From the NCBI GenBank assembly GCA_026388915.1, contig JAPLIW010000701.1, positions 1 to 22,346 of the forward strand: DNA of 22,346 nucleotides, written 5' to 3'. Below are positions 1 through 7,852 of this stretch, one piece after another (the first letter of the stretch is position 1; the number at the start of each line of letters is the position of its first letter). Source of the DNA: Deltaproteobacteria bacterium. GTDB taxonomy: Bacteria > Desulfobacterota > SM23-61. The notes under the pieces were generated by a model that was not told where the DNA came from, searched no databases, and was given only the letters and a program-made list of their open reading frames with translations. Position numbers and translations under genes: made by a program.

Positions 1-996
1 ATCGCCGACCAGATCCGAGGGCTTTCCTGGAAGATGGGAGAGGGCGGAAGGGTATCCCGAACGGTCGTGGCCGCTATATACGCCAACGAGCATCTCTACG
101 GGGACGCTTTCAGGTCTGTTGCGGCCTGGCTCCATTACGGCGGGGATTCGGTCTTTCTCCAGGATGCCAATTCCCTCATTCTGAAGACCGAAGACCTTCT
201 CGAAGTCCTCCGCTTCATCAAGGAGACCTTTCCCCAGGTAAGCCGGGTCACCTCCTATTGCCGTTCTAAAACGGCGAAGAGGAAATCGGTGGAGGAACTC
301 AAAAAGCTCCACGAAGCCGGCCTTTCACGAATCCACATCGGCCTGGAGACGGGTTACGACCCTTTGCTGAAATTCATCAGGAAAGGGGTCACGGCGGCTG
401 AGCACATCGAAGGCGGGAAGAACATTGTCGCCTCGGGCATCTCGCTTTGCGAGTACGTCATGCCCGGTCTCGGGGGGGACCGATGGTCCAGGGAGCACGC
501 CGTGGAAACGGCAAAGGTCCTGAATGCGATCAACCCCGATTTCATCCGGCTGAGGTCCCTGCAGGTGCGCCGGGGAACGGCCCTCTACGACATGATGAAA
601 AAGGGGGACTTCCGGCCCCTGGGGGACGAGGATGTTTTGAGGGAAATCAGGGTTTTCATCGAGAACCTCGAGGGGATCGAAAGCACGCTGATCAGCGACC
701 ACATCCTGAACCTCCTGGAGGAGGTGCAGGGCAAGCTGCCCGAAGGAAAGGAAAAGATGCTGGCCCTCATCGACCGCTACCTGGCCTGGCCCGCCGCAGA
801 GCGCCTGCGGTTTCGCGTGGGCCGGAGGCTCGGGTATCTGCGCAACCTGGACGACCTGGGGGATACGAGCCTGCGTCTGCGGATCGACCGGACGATTGAG
901 GAGGTCAGCCGCTCCGTCGAGCAGGAAAAGGGCCGCAAGGCGCAGGAGCAGGAAATCGAGCAAGAGATCCATGCCCTGATGGAGAACTACATCTGA
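1..996 (+). CDS. Radical SAM protein, 3' part only
   Basis: The reading frame is open from the first base, so the start and N-terminus lie outside the window; about 331 residues remain. Motifs fit the later part of a radical SAM TIM barrel: VFLQDANSL, then a segment around KSVEELKKLHEAG leading into IHIGLETG, a strand-and-glycine pattern typical of the superfamily. The CxxxCxxC cluster motif should lie upstream and cannot be checked. The C-terminal ~130 residues are charged and helical (GRKAQEQEIEQEIHAL near the end). Substrate unknown. The best description is a B12-independent-looking Fe-S oxidoreductase of the COG1032/elp3-like type; I cannot name a pathway. The downstream gene pncB is on the same strand, 137 bases away, with a repeat hairpin between them. 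Confidence 0.8.
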   Translation: MADQIRGLSWKMGEGGRVSRTVVAAIYANEHLYGDAFRSVAAWLHYGGDSVFLQDANSLILKTEDLLEVLRFIKETFPQVSRVTSYCRSKTAKRKSVEELKKLHEAGLSRIHIGLETGYDPLLKFIRKGVTAAEHIEGGKNIVASGISLCEYVMPGLGGDRWSREHAVETAKVLNAINPDFIRLRSLQVRRGTALYDMMKKGDFRPLGDEDVLREIRVFIENLEGIESTLISDHILNLLEEVQGKLPEGKEKMLALIDRYLAWPAAERLRFRVGRRLGYLRNLDDLGDTSLRLRIDRTIEEVSRSVEQEKGRKAQEQEIEQEIHALMENYI

Positions 997-1006
997 TCCC
1001 GGACGA

Positions 1007-1122
1007 CCGGTTGCTCGTTCCTGGTCCCTGGTTGCTGGTTAAAAAAAATCAGGACAAAGGAACGAGCTGACAAGTAACCAGTAACGAGTAACCAACAACC
1101 AGCAACGAGTAACCAGTAACTG
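1007..1122. repeat. Heptamer-word hairpin block A1
   Basis: The gap between the radical SAM gene and pncB holds an imperfect inverted repeat. The right arm contains seven consecutive 7-nt words of form RYAACNN at 1074-1122 (GTAACCA, GTAACGA, ACAACCA, GCAACGA variants). The left arm at 1007-1040 carries the complementary words (GGTTGCT, CGTTCCT, GGTTGCT). The left arm is shorter and less regular. The block begins 10 bases after the upstream stop codon, and its last word touches the pncB ribosome-binding site. Similar blocks occur at 4753-4833 and 7853-7962. Confidence 0.85.
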
Positions 1123-1126
1123 AGGA
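1122..1126 (+). promoter_or_regulatory. pncB ribosome-binding site
   Basis: GAGGA sits with GAGG 8 bases before the ATG at 1134. It shares its first base with the last heptamer of block A1, so folding of that hairpin in the mRNA leader could affect access to it (inference). Confidence 0.6.
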
Positions 1127-1133
1127 TGGACAG

Positions 1134-2570
1134 ATGAAACTGAGCATGACCCTGTTGACCGACCTCTACCAGCTGACCATGATGGGGGGCTACTACCTTC
1201 TGGGGAAAAGCCGGGAGAGGGCGAATTTCGACTGTTTTTTCCGCAAGATCCCGGAAGATGGCGGGTTCTGCGTGGCGGCCGGCCTGGAGCAGCTGATTGA
1301 CTACATTCAGGACCTTCACTTCGAGTCCGAAGATCTCGATTACCTGCGCAGCCTGAATCTCTTTCCGCCCGAAGTGCTGCATTTTTTCAAGGACCTCCGT
1401 TTCACGGGAGATCTCTATGCGGTTCCCGAGGGCACCCTGGTCTTTCCGCAGGAGCCGCTGGTCCGGGTTACCGCTCCCCTGCCCGAGGCTCAACTCATCG
1501 AAACCGCCCTGCTCAACATTCTCAACTTTCAAACCCTGATTGCCACCAAGACAGCCCGGGTCTGCATTGTCGCAGGCGAAGATCCGGTGATTGAATTCGG
1601 GGTCCGCCGGGCCCAGGGACCGGACGGCGGCCTCAGCGCCTCCCGGGCCGCATTTATCGGGGGAGCACGGGCCACGTCCAATCTCATGGCCGGAAAGGCC
1701 TACGGGATTCCCGTCCGCGGGACGATGGCCCACAGCTGGATTGAGTCTTTCTCTTCCGAGCTGGAGTCCTTTCAGTCCTACGCCAGGGTCTATCCCAAGA
1801 ATGTGGTGCTCCTGGTCGATACCTACGACACCCTACGGAGCGGGGTCCCCAATGCCATCAAGGTCGGCAAAGAGCTTCGCGCCAGGAAAGCGGGGGACCT
1901 CCTGGGGGTTCGGCTGGACAGCGGGGACCTGACCTTTCTGAGCCGGGAAGCGCGCAAGCTTCTCGACGAAGCCGGTTTTGACCGGACCCATATTCTGGGT
2001 TCCAGCGACTTGGATGAGTGGCTCATCGAATCCATCAAGGAGCAGGGGGCGGAAATCGACTCCTGGGGGGTGGGAACCCGGATGGTCACCTCCTATACCT
2101 GCCCGGCCCTGGGCGGAGTGTACAAGCTCTCGGCTATCTTTGAGGATGGCGAGATGAAGCCCAAGCTGAAGGTCTCCGACGATCTGGAGAAGACCACCAA
2201 CCCGGGAATCAAGAAAGTCGTCCGCTTCTTCGATGAGAAGAGTTTCATGCGCGGCGATGTCCTCTTCTTCGCCGATGAAATTCTCCCGCCCCACCAGGCG
2301 GTGCAGGCCTTCCACCCCATGCTGGCCCACGTCCATAAGACCTATCCGAGCATGTATAAAAGAGAGGAAATCCTGGTCCCCGTCTTCCAGGGGGGAAAGC
2401 TGGTGTACTCCAAACCCACCCTGCAGGAAATCCAGGCCCGAACCTTCCAGAGCCTTCATCATCTCCGCTCGGAACACAAGCGGCTCCAGAACCCCCACCT
2501 CTACCACGTCAGCCTGGGCGAAAAGCTCTTCCGGCAGAAGCAGGAGCTGATTAAAGAGGTGGTGGGATAA
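1134..2570 (+). CDS. pncB: Nicotinate phosphoribosyltransferase
   Basis: Converts nicotinate and PRPP to nicotinate mononucleotide in the Preiss-Handler NAD salvage route, with ATP hydrolysis; cytosolic. The 478-residue length is normal for bacterial/eukaryal-type NAPRTase. The N-terminus LLTDLYQLTMM is the family signature. Around residues 156-178 is the GVRRAQGPDGG ... SRAAFIGG segment, and GTMAHSW places the conserved, phosphorylatable histidine at about residue 200. DTYDTLRSGVPNA and GVRLDSGDL form the phosphate/PRPP-binding part of the barrel. The ATG start has a GAGGA site 8 bases away. The gene converges with the RNase gene downstream, with hairpin block B between the two stop codons. 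No other NAD gene is nearby. Confidence 0.95.
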   Translation: MKLSMTLLTDLYQLTMMGGYYLLGKSRERANFDCFFRKIPEDGGFCVAAGLEQLIDYIQDLHFESEDLDYLRSLNLFPPEVLHFFKDLRFTGDLYAVPEGTLVFPQEPLVRVTAPLPEAQLIETALLNILNFQTLIATKTARVCIVAGEDPVIEFGVRRAQGPDGGLSASRAAFIGGARATSNLMAGKAYGIPVRGTMAHSWIESFSSELESFQSYARVYPKNVVLLVDTYDTLRSGVPNAIKVGKELRARKAGDLLGVRLDSGDLTFLSREARKLLDEAGFDRTHILGSSDLDEWLIESIKEQGAEIDSWGVGTRMVTSYTCPALGGVYKLSAIFEDGEMKPKLKVSDDLEKTTNPGIKKVVRFFDEKSFMRGDVLFFADEILPPHQAVQAFHPMLAHVHKTYPSMYKREEILVPVFQGGKLVYSKPTLQEIQARTFQSLHHLRSEHKRLQNPHLYHVSLGEKLFRQKQELIKEVVG

Positions 2571-2572
2571 AA

Positions 2573-2650
2573 AGGTTTCGGGTTGCGGGTTTCAGGTTTC
2601 GGGTTAAAATGCCAAAATCCCACGGACTCGAAACCCGAAACTCGAAACGC
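2573..2650. repeat. Heptamer-word hairpin block B between convergent genes
   Basis: Left arm: five consecutive 7-nt words at 2573-2607 (AGGTTTC, GGGTTGC, GGGTTTC, AGGTTTC, GGGTTAA). Right arm: three complementary words at 2630-2650 (GAAACCC, GAAACTC, GAAACGC). The words share the NNGTTNC skeleton of the A blocks but are a different sequence family. The block begins 2 bases after the pncB stop and ends 6 bases before the stop of the opposing RNase gene, so it fills the convergent gap and could serve both transcripts as a 3'-end structure. Confidence 0.85.
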
Positions 2651-2656
2651 TTTGGG

Positions 2657-4648
2657 TTAGACGGCCACGATTTTGAGGATTCCCTGGCGGGCGTTGGATT
2701 TTTCGATGCGCACCAAGACCTGATCCCCGGGGATGAACTCCCGCCCCGGGTTGGCGGCGATATCGACCTCCAGAAGGTACTCTTCCAGGTGGATGTGGTA
2801 TCGATTGGAAAATCGGTCCAGGATGACGGCGGTGGTGGTGGAGCCGATTTTTTTCTCCAGAAAACGCATAATCCAGTACTGTTCGGTCAGTTCCTCCACC
2901 AGCCCCACGCGGGAAAGAATGGGTCCCACCTGGGAGATGATCTCTTCCAGTTGTTCCTGGGTCATCACCGCGGTTCCCCGCAGGGACCCCAGAATCTGAT
3001 GCTCCACCAGAAGGTCGTAGAAGCGGCGAATCGGCGAGGTCAGGGTCAGATATGCCTCCGCCCCGAGCCCGGCATGGCGTGAGGGCCGGGTGCTCACTTC
3101 CACCCGGTTCATGATGCGCCGCAGCCGGTATGCCTGGAGGGCATCGAACTTCTCCATGGGGGGAATTTTTTCCCTGGGCTCCATCTGCCCCCGGTAAATG
3201 GCCGGCACTTCTTTTTCCTTCAGGAAAAGGGCCGTCAGGGAATTGGCCAGAATCATGAACTCGGCGACCATCTTCTGGGAAGGACTCTCCCGGTCCCGCT
3301 TGTAGAGGATGATCTCCTTATCCCGATTCACCCGGATCACCCGTTCGGGCCGGGGAATAAAGAAGGCTCCCATCTCTATTCTCCGCTGCCCCAGCCTTTC
3401 GGAGATCCGCTTCAGGAGGGTCAGCTCTTCATCCATCTCCTCCAGAAGGTGGTCCACCTGGTCGTAGGAAAGCCTCCGTTCCACCTGAATGATACTGGGC
3501 ACGATGCGGTATTCCAGCATCCTGCCCTCGGGGTCGAACCGGACCAGAAAACTGACCGCCCGCCGTTTCTCGCCCACAATCAGGCTGCAGGCCCCCTCCG
3601 AAAGGATCGGAGGAATCATGGGAATGCGCTGGTCGGGGAGGTAGATCGAAGTGGCCCGGGCCATGGCCTCTCGGAAGATCTCCGCGAACCCGTTTAGGTA
3701 GGTGGCCACGTCGGTGATGTGGATTCCCACCTGAAGGTCATTCCCCATCCGTTGCACGCTCAGGCCATCGTCAATATCCCGGCTGAACTCGCTGTCGATG
3801 GTCAGGGGATGCAGGAAGGTGAGGTCGCAATCCTGAGGCTGGGGGGCGATTCCCCGGGAAGACTGGGCCAGGATTTGTTCCGCCTCGCTGAGAACCTTTT
3901 CGGGAAATGCCTGGGAGATCTGATGGCGGTGGAGAAAGAGGTTTTCATCCTCTCCCCAAACTCCCAAACGAACCAGCAGCTCAAAAGGCGCATGGGGGGA
4001 AGAAATCTGGGCCGCCTGAAGGAGTGCCCTGGCCTTGGCCTGGTCCGGGGCCTCGGTTCCCAGGAGGGCGAATTCCTTCAGCACCCGGATGATTTCATCC
4101 TTCCGGGAAGGGGGATCGGCCGGTTCCCCGGACCAGATTCTTGCCAGCCACCGGCTGCCCTCTTCAATCTCCCGGGCCTGCTCCGCCTCCCGCTCGATCT
4201 GCAGGGCGATCTCCTCGACCTTTTCTGGCTCCCGGGGCTCGTAGAGGTCGGCCTTGGGTTTGAAGTAGAGACGGTCTTCAAAAAGAGCCCGGAAGAGGGC
4301 CATCTCCTGGTCGAAGGTGACCGGGGGATTGAAAATGAGTTCAGCCAATTCCCGGAGGCTGAAATCTTTCCTTTCTTCCCAGACCAGTTCCCAAAGCTCC
4401 CGGAGGGTGAAGGTGGGAACGAGCTTTTTCTGCCGCTCCACCGCGAACTTCAGGCTTTCCAGCTGGGCTTCACGGGGGGAGTTGGAATTCAGGTTGGGCC
4501 CGGAGGAAAGGACGATCCGGTTGGGCCCCAGGGTCATCTCCCGATTTTCCTCGGTCAGGAGATGGAGTTTATTCCCTTTGACCTCTAGGCAAACGGCCAA
4601 AAGGATCTTCTTCTGTTCAAAGAAGGCAACGACCTTCCCTGGTTCCAT
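2657..4648 (-). CDS. RNase II/RNase R family 3'-5' exoribonuclease
   Basis: Predicted processive hydrolytic 3'-to-5' exoribonuclease for RNA turnover. 663 residues. The RNB catalytic signature is DSEFSRDIDDG at residues 285-295, with the aspartates that hold the catalytic metal, followed by VGIHITDVATYL. Downstream LTSPIRRFYDLLVEHQIL matches the family's conserved TSPIRR-type block. The last ~70 residues look like an S1 RNA-binding domain. The N-terminal 270 residues contain FTLRELWELVW and FSLRELAELIF, helical segments that resemble a winged-helix region rather than the two cold-shock domains of E. coli RNase R. It may be the shorter RNB-only branch, so I leave the symbol (rnr or rnb) open. 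ATG start at 4648; only a weak ribosome-binding site is visible. The gap upstream holds block A2. Confidence 0.88.
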   Translation of the reverse strand: MEPGKVVAFFEQKKILLAVCLEVKGNKLHLLTEENREMTLGPNRIVLSSGPNLNSNSPREAQLESLKFAVERQKKLVPTFTLRELWELVWEERKDFSLRELAELIFNPPVTFDQEMALFRALFEDRLYFKPKADLYEPREPEKVEEIALQIEREAEQAREIEEGSRWLARIWSGEPADPPSRKDEIIRVLKEFALLGTEAPDQAKARALLQAAQISSPHAPFELLVRLGVWGEDENLFLHRHQISQAFPEKVLSEAEQILAQSSRGIAPQPQDCDLTFLHPLTIDSEFSRDIDDGLSVQRMGNDLQVGIHITDVATYLNGFAEIFREAMARATSIYLPDQRIPMIPPILSEGACSLIVGEKRRAVSFLVRFDPEGRMLEYRIVPSIIQVERRLSYDQVDHLLEEMDEELTLLKRISERLGQRRIEMGAFFIPRPERVIRVNRDKEIILYKRDRESPSQKMVAEFMILANSLTALFLKEKEVPAIYRGQMEPREKIPPMEKFDALQAYRLRRIMNRVEVSTRPSRHAGLGAEAYLTLTSPIRRFYDLLVEHQILGSLRGTAVMTQEQLEEIISQVGPILSRVGLVEELTEQYWIMRFLEKKIGSTTTAVILDRFSNRYHIHLEEYLLEVDIAANPGREFIPGDQVLVRIEKSNARQGILKIVAV

Positions 4649-4752
4649 TCATACTCGTTTCTAACCTTCTCCCCGCGCAGGGACAAGGGGCAATGTCGGA
4701 TGAGTTTTTACTACCATAACATTAGCCGCGGAAGGAAAGCAATAGGCAGGAC

Positions 4753-4833
4753 TCGTTGCTGGTTGCTTGTTTCTGGTTTCTTGTTAGAGGAAGTCTTCTT
4801 GACCAGTAACCAGTAACGAGCAACTAGCAACCG
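4753..4833. repeat. Heptamer-word hairpin block A2
   Basis: Left arm: five 7-nt words in register at 4753-4787 (TCGTTGC, TGGTTGC, TTGTTTC, TGGTTTC, TTGTTAG). Right arm: four complementary words at 4806-4833 (GTAACCA, GTAACGA, GCAACTA, GCAACCG). The arms pair word against word with an 18-base loop. On the minus strand the block begins 4 bases after the stop codon of the adenosine-specific kinase gene and precedes the RNase gene. Confidence 0.88.
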
Positions 4834-4837
4834 GTGT

Positions 4838-5323
4838 TTAGGAGATTTTATACCCGATCTTCCGCAGAAGGTCTTTCCTCCAATGAACGTCCGCCTGGGC
4901 CTCCACTCCTTTGGGGGAGTAGCCGTCGATGACTCCCAGGACCCCACGCCCCTGGGAGGATTCGGCCAGGATGACCTCCACCGGGTTGGCCGTGGCGCAG
5001 TAGATGGAGCAGACCTCCGGACAGTTCTTGACGGCATTCAGTACATTGACCGGATAGGCATCGCCCAGGATCAGGATGAAGGTGTGCCCGGCCCCCACGG
5101 CCTGGGCATTCCGGGTCGCCGTCTTTTTCAGTTCTTCGTCGTTCCCTTCCACCCGGATCAGGCAGGCCCCGGAGGCTTCGCAGAAGGCAATGCCGAATCT
5201 GGCCTTGGGCATGGCCCCGACCATAATCTCATAAAGGTCCTCGACCGTCTTGATGAAATGGGTCTGGCCGAAGATGAGGTTCGTTCCTTCGGGGATCTCC
5301 AGTTTGACGGTCTTCAGTTCCAT
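4838..5323 (-). CDS. Adenosine-specific kinase (Ado_kin, formerly DUF355)
   Basis: 161 residues spanning the whole single-domain family whose archaeal members were described structurally as adenosine-binding kinases; the presumed role is phosphorylation of adenosine or a related nucleoside, not sugar-kinase-type AdoK. Recognisable blocks are EIPEGTNLIFGQTHFIKTVEDL at the N-terminus, FGIAFCEASGACLIRVEGND in the middle, GHTFILILGDAYPVNVLNA, and ILAESSQGRGVLGVIDG near the C-terminus. ATG start at 5323 has AAGGAAG upstream at good spacing. It follows pyrD by 75 bases and probably ends the rimI-pyrK-pyrD unit, a plausible nucleotide-metabolism grouping. Block A2 begins 4 bases after its stop. The family call is firm; the exact substrate in this organism is not. 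Confidence 0.88.
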   Translation of the reverse strand: MELKTVKLEIPEGTNLIFGQTHFIKTVEDLYEIMVGAMPKARFGIAFCEASGACLIRVEGNDEELKKTATRNAQAVGAGHTFILILGDAYPVNVLNAVKNCPEVCSIYCATANPVEVILAESSQGRGVLGVIDGYSPKGVEAQADVHWRKDLLRKIGYKIS

Positions 5324-5345
5324 GATCCGCTTCCTTTCCCTTTAC

Positions 5346-5359
5346 TCGTTGCCCGTTGC
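5346..5359. repeat. Isolated pair of A-type heptamers
   Basis: TCGTTGC and CCGTTGC stand in tandem in the 75-base gap between pyrD and the adenosine-kinase gene. They match the A-block word but have no facing arm. They may be a remnant or a seed of such a block; chance is possible because only two copies are present. Confidence 0.45.
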
Positions 5360-5398
5360 GGGTCGAAGAATAACGGCCTTTGAGAAGCAATGCCCCTT

Positions 5399-6352
5399 TC
5401 ACCGGCATTCCGCCGGTTCCTGTCCCACCCTCAGGCTCCCGATCAGGGAAGAAATGTGGGGAATCCCCTGGGCCTTGAGGTAGCTCTGGATCCCGTCCAC
5501 GATCCTCAGGCAGGCCCGGGGATCGACAAAAAGGGCCGATCCTACTTGAACGGCGCTGGCTCCGGCGATGAGATACTCCAGAGCGTCTTCCGCGGTCATG
5601 ATCCCCCCGATTCCCACCACGGGGATGCGAACCGCCTGGGCCGCCTGCCACACCATGCGCAGGCCAATCGGCTTGATGGCCGGGCCGGAGAGTCCCCCGG
5701 TGATATTGCCCAGAACGGGAGTCCGGGTTTTGATGTCGATGGCCATGCCGGTCAGGGTGTTGATCAAAGAGACGGCATCCGCTCCGGCTTCCTCCGCCGC
5801 CAGGGCGATCCGGGCAATGTCGGCCACGTTGGGAGAAAGCTTGACCATTAAGAAAAGAGAAGTAACCTCCCGAATCCTAGAGACCACCTGATACACCGAG
5901 CCGGGTTCGGTGGCAAATATGGACCCTCCAGCCTTCAGGTTCGGGCAGGAGATGTTGATTTCCAGGCCGGCGATTCCATCCACATCCGCCAGCCTTCGGG
6001 CCATCTCGGCGTATTCGTCCTCGGTGGCGCCGAAAATGTTGACCAGGACCGGGCACCCCGCCCTGCGCAGGAAAGGCATTTTATCCCGCAAAAAAGCCTC
6101 CAGCCCCACATTCTCCAGCCCGATGGCGTTCAGCATGCCCGCCGGGGTCTCGGCCAGGCGCGGGGGGGGATTTCCTTTCCGGGGTTTGAGGGACAATCCT
6201 TTGGTGATCAGGGCTCCCAGGCTACGTAGGGGGATGATGCCCGAGTACTCTTCCCCGTACCCGAAGGTTCCGGAAGCCACCAGGACCGGGTTTTTCAACT
6301 TGAGCGGGCCGAGTTCAACGGACAGGCCGGGACCTTCCTTTTTGGAACCCAT
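5399..6352 (-). CDS. pyrD: Dihydroorotate dehydrogenase, type 1B catalytic subunit
   Basis: Oxidises dihydroorotate to orotate in de novo pyrimidine synthesis, using FMN and passing electrons to PyrK. 317 residues from the chosen ATG. Motifs: NPVLVASGTFGYG at the N-terminus, a phosphate/FMN segment PPRLAETPAGMLNAIGL, the catalytic cysteine in EINISCPNLK (Cys136; class 1 enzymes use Cys as base), and IPVVGIGGI ... GASAVQVGSALF for FMN phosphate binding. A TTG 18 bases further upstream (6370) is in frame, but the ATG at 6352 has GAGG about 7 bases upstream and lies 8 bases past the pyrK stop, so I prefer it. The presence of pyrK next door supports type 1B. Confidence 0.95.
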   Translation of the reverse strand: MGSKKEGPGLSVELGPLKLKNPVLVASGTFGYGEEYSGIIPLRSLGALITKGLSLKPRKGNPPPRLAETPAGMLNAIGLENVGLEAFLRDKMPFLRRAGCPVLVNIFGATEDEYAEMARRLADVDGIAGLEINISCPNLKAGGSIFATEPGSVYQVVSRIREVTSLFLMVKLSPNVADIARIALAAEEAGADAVSLINTLTGMAIDIKTRTPVLGNITGGLSGPAIKPIGLRMVWQAAQAVRIPVVGIGGIMTAEDALEYLIAGASAVQVGSALFVDPRACLRIVDGIQSYLKAQGIPHISSLIGSLRVGQEPAECR

Positions 6353-6360
6353 GGTTATCC

Positions 6361-7338
6361 TCAATCCCAAAAGATCTTCCGAGCGTCAAACACCGGGCCT
6401 TCTTTGCAGACCCGGGCGTATCGAAATGGAGGAGCTTCGGAAATGACCGGAATCACCCCCTCGCGGGTCGTCCTCTCCTCCCCCTCTGCCGCCGCAAAGG
6501 AGTTCGCCCGCTCGGGAGCCGATTGCCCTTCCTGGTTTTCTCCCGGGGGGACCCCCTCGCGGAATTTTACCGTGCACCCGAGACAGGCCCCCACTCCGCA
6601 GGCCATGCGGGATTCAAGGGAAACCTGGCAGGGCAGGTCAAACTGGTCAGTCACCTGGGCGACCCGGGCCAGCATGGGATTCGGGCCGCAGGCATAAATG
6701 GCCGTAGCTTCATGCCTTCCGGTCATCAATTCCTTCTCCAGGAGGTCGGTGACCACCCCTTTGGCCCCCAGGCTTCCGTCTTCCGTGGCCACCTGGGCCT
6801 CGATCCCCCATCTCCGGCACTCTCCCACACCCAGAATTTTTTCCTTGTCCTTCCCCCCGATCAGGAAGGTCATCTCCGGGGCTCGGGTGAATTTTTTCTT
6901 TCCCGGCCTCTTCTTTTTTAACTCCTGGGCCCAGGTTAGAAGGGGCGGCACACCGATCCCTCCTCCCACCAGGATCACCCGGGTGCATCCCTCCTCGGGC
7001 CAGAACCCGTTCCCCAGAGGGCCGAGCAGGTCGAGCCGTTGTCCCTCCTGGAGCCGGGTCATGAGCAGGGTCCCCCGCCCCACAGTCTGGTAACAGATCT
7101 CCACCCCCCCTTCGTCCATGGGGTTCCTCTTTTTCTCCCGGGGCGGAAAGATCCGGGAGAAACTGAAAGGGCGGCGCAGGAAGGGATCCTGCAATTCATT
7201 CACCCGCAGCATGAGGAACTGCCCCGGACGGGCCAGGCGGCCAATCTCCGGGCAGGCCAGTTGGAGCCGGAAATAATCGGAACTGATCCGCCGGTGGAGG
7301 AAAATCTTGGCCTTTACTTCTTTGGGATAGATTTTCAT
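6361..7338 (-). CDS. pyrK: Dihydroorotate dehydrogenase electron-transfer subunit
   Basis: FAD and [2Fe-2S] subunit that moves electrons from PyrD to NAD+. 325 residues from ATG 7338. The FAD-binding motif RRPFSFS is at ~55-61, the NAD-binding glycines VGGGIGVPPLL at ~124-134, and YACGPNPML at ~215-223. The cluster cysteines are Cys247, Cys252, Cys255 and Cys311: CGVGACLGC then VCKEGP. Between the third and fourth cysteines lie 55 residues including a Gly/Glu/Ala-rich stretch (~260-300), whereas the family normally has a much shorter link, so the protein is longer than the usual ~260-280. The start overlaps the rimI stop as ATGA, implying translational coupling; the frame extends upstream but those residues are the antisense-like overlap with rimI. 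Confidence 0.92.
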   Translation of the reverse strand: MKIYPKEVKAKIFLHRRISSDYFRLQLACPEIGRLARPGQFLMLRVNELQDPFLRRPFSFSRIFPPREKKRNPMDEGGVEICYQTVGRGTLLMTRLQEGQRLDLLGPLGNGFWPEEGCTRVILVGGGIGVPPLLTWAQELKKKRPGKKKFTRAPEMTFLIGGKDKEKILGVGECRRWGIEAQVATEDGSLGAKGVVTDLLEKELMTGRHEATAIYACGPNPMLARVAQVTDQFDLPCQVSLESRMACGVGACLGCTVKFREGVPPGENQEGQSAPERANSFAAAEGEERTTREGVIPVISEAPPFRYARVCKEGPVFDARKIFWD

Positions 7339-7832
7339 GCGTTTGAGAGGGGCTTCCGATCGCCCAGGTCCAGTCCCATGATGATGGCATCTTCCCCGCT
7401 GTCGGTGTAGTACCGGCGGCGAATCCCCTGGGGTTGAAATTGAAAATTCCGGTACAGGGAGATGGCTTGGTAATTGGACCGCCGGACCTCCAGGGTGATC
7501 AGCTGGACTCCCTGTTGCCGGCAAAACTCCACTCCGAATCCCAGCAGCCGGCTCCCGATCCTATCCCCGCGGTGCTGGGGATGCACGGCCAGGTTTAAAA
7601 CATGCCCTTCCTGCTCGACCAGCCAGAAGCAGAGGTATCCCGCAAGCTGGCCGGTTTCTTTCCGCAGCCCCACAAAGGACCGGGCAAAGGGAGTTACCAA
7701 TTCCCGCTCGAAAAGGGCCCGCGACCAGGGAGCGGGGAAGGTGATCCTTTCGATTTCCAGCACCTCATCCAGGTCCCCTTCGGACATTTCCCGAATATCG
7801 ATTGGCCCTCCAATTTCCGATCGGCCGTTCAT
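7335..7832 (-). CDS. rimI: GNAT N-acetyltransferase, RimI-like
   Basis: Probable ribosomal-protein S18 N-alpha-acetyltransferase using acetyl-CoA. 165 residues, the usual length. The fold markers are IREMSEGDLDEVLEIE at the N-terminus, FPAPWSRALFERELV (a RimI hallmark), VLNLAVHPQHRGDRIGSRLL with the Q/RxxGxG/S pyrophosphate-binding motif, and LEVRRSNYQAISLYRNFQF. The GNAT family call is firm; the RimI specificity rests on the FPxPWS segment. The ATG at 7832 has no convincing ribosome-binding site. It leads the pyrK-pyrD unit with a 4-base overlap into pyrK, although no functional link to pyrimidines is obvious. Upstream is block A3. Confidence 0.88.
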   Translation of the reverse strand: MNGRSEIGGPIDIREMSEGDLDEVLEIERITFPAPWSRALFERELVTPFARSFVGLRKETGQLAGYLCFWLVEQEGHVLNLAVHPQHRGDRIGSRLLGFGVEFCRQQGVQLITLEVRRSNYQAISLYRNFQFQPQGIRRRYYTDSGEDAIIMGLDLGDRKPLSNA

Positions 7833-7852
7833 TTGATTTACGAATCGCTTCC

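Noticed and set aside
4649..4752. Promoter of the RNase gene (TTGCTT followed by TATGGT)
   Set aside because: Only 3 of 6 and 4 of 6 consensus matches with 18-base spacing; too weak to list as a feature.
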